A stretch of DNA of 7,167 nt from positions 1-7,167 of the forward strand of contig DJVZ01000062.1 of assembly GCA_002441395.1 (NCBI GenBank). Reading direction: 5' to 3'. Below are positions 6,042-7,167 of the stretch, one piece after another (position 1 is the first letter of the stretch; every line of letters begins with the position of its first letter). Origin of the DNA: Spirochaetaceae bacterium UBA6243 (GTDB lineage Bacteria; Spirochaetota; Spirochaetia; Treponematales; Rectinemataceae). The translations under genes and the position numbers were made by a program. Under the pieces are notes generated by a model. The model did not search any database and was not told the DNA's origin. It saw nothing but the letters and a program-made list of their open reading frames with translations.

Positions 6042-6077
6042 GAGTACTTTCATTTGGTCATGACTAAATGAAAGTAC
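6026..6077. promoter_or_regulatory. Nested inverted repeats (operator) of ATPase D
   Basis: Two long palindromes share an arm. TCATGACCAAA (6026-6036) pairs with its exact reverse complement TTTGGTCATGA (6053-6063) across 16 bases. GTACTTTCATTT (6044-6055) pairs exactly with AAATGAAAGTAC (6066-6077) around GTCATGAC (6057-6064), giving a 34-bp near-perfect palindrome with one mismatched pair (6056/6065). The first repeat straddles the -35 of ATPase D; the second lies just upstream. This looks like two alternative or cooperative binding sites. Confidence 0.6.
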
Positions 6078-6088
6078 GATTATCATTA

Positions 6089-6355
6089 TCATCGTGTGGT
6101 ACCGGCAGATGCTCTGGGGGATCGGGCAGGATGATCAGCGCCGTGCCAGTTTTTTATCGACCGCTTCCTTATCGAAGCTTTCCGGATCCCATCGGGTTCG
6201 TTGAGCCTGATGAGAAACTTTGCCCCCGATCTGAACGTGCCGCGCGATTCGTCCTTTTTGTCTACAGTTCCCATAGTTACCGACTTTACACTCATTCCAT
6301 GCTTTCCGACAGGATAGCAGGATTGAGACGGGATGAACAGGCTGCCGAGGTTCAT
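6089..6355 (-). CDS. Doubtful small basic ORF after ATPase E (88 aa)
   Basis: The ATG at 6355-6353 overlaps the TGA of ATPase E as ATGA, a common form of translational coupling. The ORF runs 88 codons to TGA at 6091-6089 and is rich in Lys and Arg. Its first 18 codons are made of the GGAT-type repeat (CCTGT and ATCC units), and no domain is recognised. No Shine-Dalgarno site is clear. It fills most of the stretch between E and D, but a plus-strand frame is also open there, so coding potential is weak. It may be only the repeat plus degraded sequence. Confidence 0.2.
   Translation of the reverse strand: MNLGSLFIPSQSCYPVGKHGMSVKSVTMGTVDKKDESRGTFRSGAKFLIRLNEPDGIRKASIRKRSIKNWHGADHPARSPRASAGTTR
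6309..6347 (+). repeat. GGAT-type repeat copy, 3' end of ATPase E
   Basis: GACAGGATAGCAGGATTGAG is followed by ACGGGATGAACAGGCTG. GGAT occurs at 6312, 6320 and 6331 with a GGCT at 6340. The last part matches 1413-1435 at 20 of 23 positions. It lies 5 bases beyond the stop codon of ATPase E, in the opposite orientation relative to its gene from the other copies. Confidence 0.5.
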
Positions 6356-7167
6356 ACCCACGACTGTTCGAGAAGAAAACGGCGGATGTTCATGTGGCGG
6401 ATACCGTTCCTGCCGCGGTCCAGCTCATCCATGCTGACTACATACTTCGGGTAATTGTCGGGTATTGCCTCAAGGGGCGAAAATTCCCGCTCAACGATTC
6501 TTTCGTCGGCCAGAAGATACGCCACCTGGATATACAGCTTTTCCCCGCTCTTTTCAGCCGCGAAATCGACCTCGGCAGAGCCGACCTTCCCGACATGGAC
6601 ATCGTATCCGTGCCGGAGCAGCTCCATATAGACAATGTTTTCCAGAATCTGGCTTATATCACGCTGGTTGTTGCCATAGACGGCTTCCCTGAGCCCGTGG
6701 TCGCTGAGGTATACCTTTTCCTGAAAGCTGAGAGCCTTCTTGCCGATCAAATCTTCCCGGGGCACCAGATGGAGAAGACAGGCCTCTTTGCAGTACGAGA
6801 TATAGTTGTAGATCGTTTCGGTCGAAAGACCTCGCTTTTCATTTTTCAGATATCGAACGATCGAGGCCGCCGAGAGTGTATTCCCCACATTCGCGATAAA
6901 AAATAGTATCAGGCGCTCGAGCCGTTCGATGTCCCGAACCTTGTTCCGCTGAGCGATATCCTTGAGAATGATGGAATTGAATATGTCGGAGAGGTATTGT
7001 TTCGCCGAAGTTTCATCGAGGACATGGCTGTAGAGAAAGGGCATGCCACCCAGCACAAGGTAGCGCGCAAACGCTTCTGCCTCATCCGGAGGATTCCCCG
7101 TCTGCGCGTAGCTCTCCATCACCTCTTTGAAGGAAAAAGGATAGAGCTTGATTTCCACATAGCGCCC
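6352..7167 (-). CDS. ATPase E: AAA_14 / DUF4143 family ATPase, 5' part outside the window
   Basis: The reading frame is open to the right edge and begins there with GRYVEIKLYPFSFKEV, a segment that in this family follows the Walker B and sensor strands. The Walker A and B motifs and the start codon must therefore lie beyond 7167; the GTG at 7158 is internal. Within the 271 visible residues are LVLGGMP, a long SDIFNSIILKDIAQR helix, a winged helix (SAASIVRYLKNEK ... STETIYNYISYCKEA) and the C-terminal domain with GSAEVDFAAEKSGEKLYIQV. In place of the usual E-x-K of the second nuclease-like motif there is Q-V-A. I recall this as normal for this subfamily (YIQVAYLL, DNYPKYVVSMDE), so it is probably not a mutation in this copy. 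It is the furthest of the five from A and B. Confidence 0.85.
   Translation of the reverse strand, partial: GRYVEIKLYPFSFKEVMESYAQTGNPPDEAEAFARYLVLGGMPFLYSHVLDETSAKQYLSDIFNSIILKDIAQRNKVRDIERLERLILFFIANVGNTLSAASIVRYLKNEKRGLSTETIYNYISYCKEACLLHLVPREDLIGKKALSFQEKVYLSDHGLREAVYGNNQRDISQILENIVYMELLRHGYDVHVGKVGSAEVDFAAEKSGEKLYIQVAYLLADERIVEREFSPLEAIPDNYPKYVVSMDELDRGRNGIRHMNIRRFLLEQSWV

Noticed and set aside
1413..6347. GGAT-type repeats read as a CRISPR array
   Set aside because: Units are about 9-11 bases, imperfect and scattered, without regular spacers or cas genes.
6068..6454. Plus-strand ORF of 128 codons
   Set aside because: It overlaps the conserved 3' end of ATPase E on the other strand, has no ribosome site and no recognisable domain.

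Overview
The window is an accessory island made almost entirely of one protein family. It holds five P-loop ATPases with an AAA_14-type N-terminal domain and a DUF4143-type C-terminal domain. Four are complete (123-1415 +, 1957-3255 -, 3524-4723 +, 4855-6006 -) and one is cut by the right edge (6352-7167 -). I call them A to E from left to right. The organism is probably a bacterium with a moderately GC-rich genome: bacterial -35/-10 hexamers can be placed in front of four of the genes, and there are AbiE-like toxin-antitoxin remnants. The sequence does not allow a firm taxonomic placement; anaerobes rich in such paralogues, such as spirochaetes, would fit, but this is a guess.

Layout. At 1-122 there is an AT-rich promoter region with a -35/-10 pair and a good Shine-Dalgarno site for ATPase A. 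A is followed after 5 bases by an 86-codon ORF resembling the N-terminal winged helix of an AbiEi-type antitoxin, joined to what looks like that protein's C-terminal tail. This overlaps by ATGA a 30-codon ORF that looks like the collapsed ends of an AbiEii-type toxin. A frameshifted scrap fills the space up to ATPase B, which is convergent with A. B and C are divergent across 268 bases. C and D are convergent across 131 bases. D and E are tandem on the minus strand, separated by about 345 bases that hold a doubtful 88-codon ORF and a nested palindrome.

Most interesting signals. (1) B, C and D have the same promoter plan: a -35-like hexamer, a 17-18 bp spacer, a -10-like hexamer of the form TAYRCT, exactly 6 bases, then the ATG, with no Shine-Dalgarno site. 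This predicts leaderless transcripts. (2) Each of these promoters carries its own long inverted repeat around the -35, with a different sequence at each gene, as expected if each ATPase (or its internal winged helix) controls only its own promoter. (3) Imperfect ACRGGATRA-type repeats lie at the 3' ends of A, B, D and E, and a nearly identical 20-bp direct repeat flanks C. Together these suggest that the genes arrive and leave as cassettes.

How they might work together is inference. The ATPases are not one operon, because the orientation changes from gene to gene. They look like parallel, separately regulated modules, each an ATPase plus winged helix plus a restriction-endonuclease-like domain. 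The cellular role of this family is poorly known, and I do not assign one.
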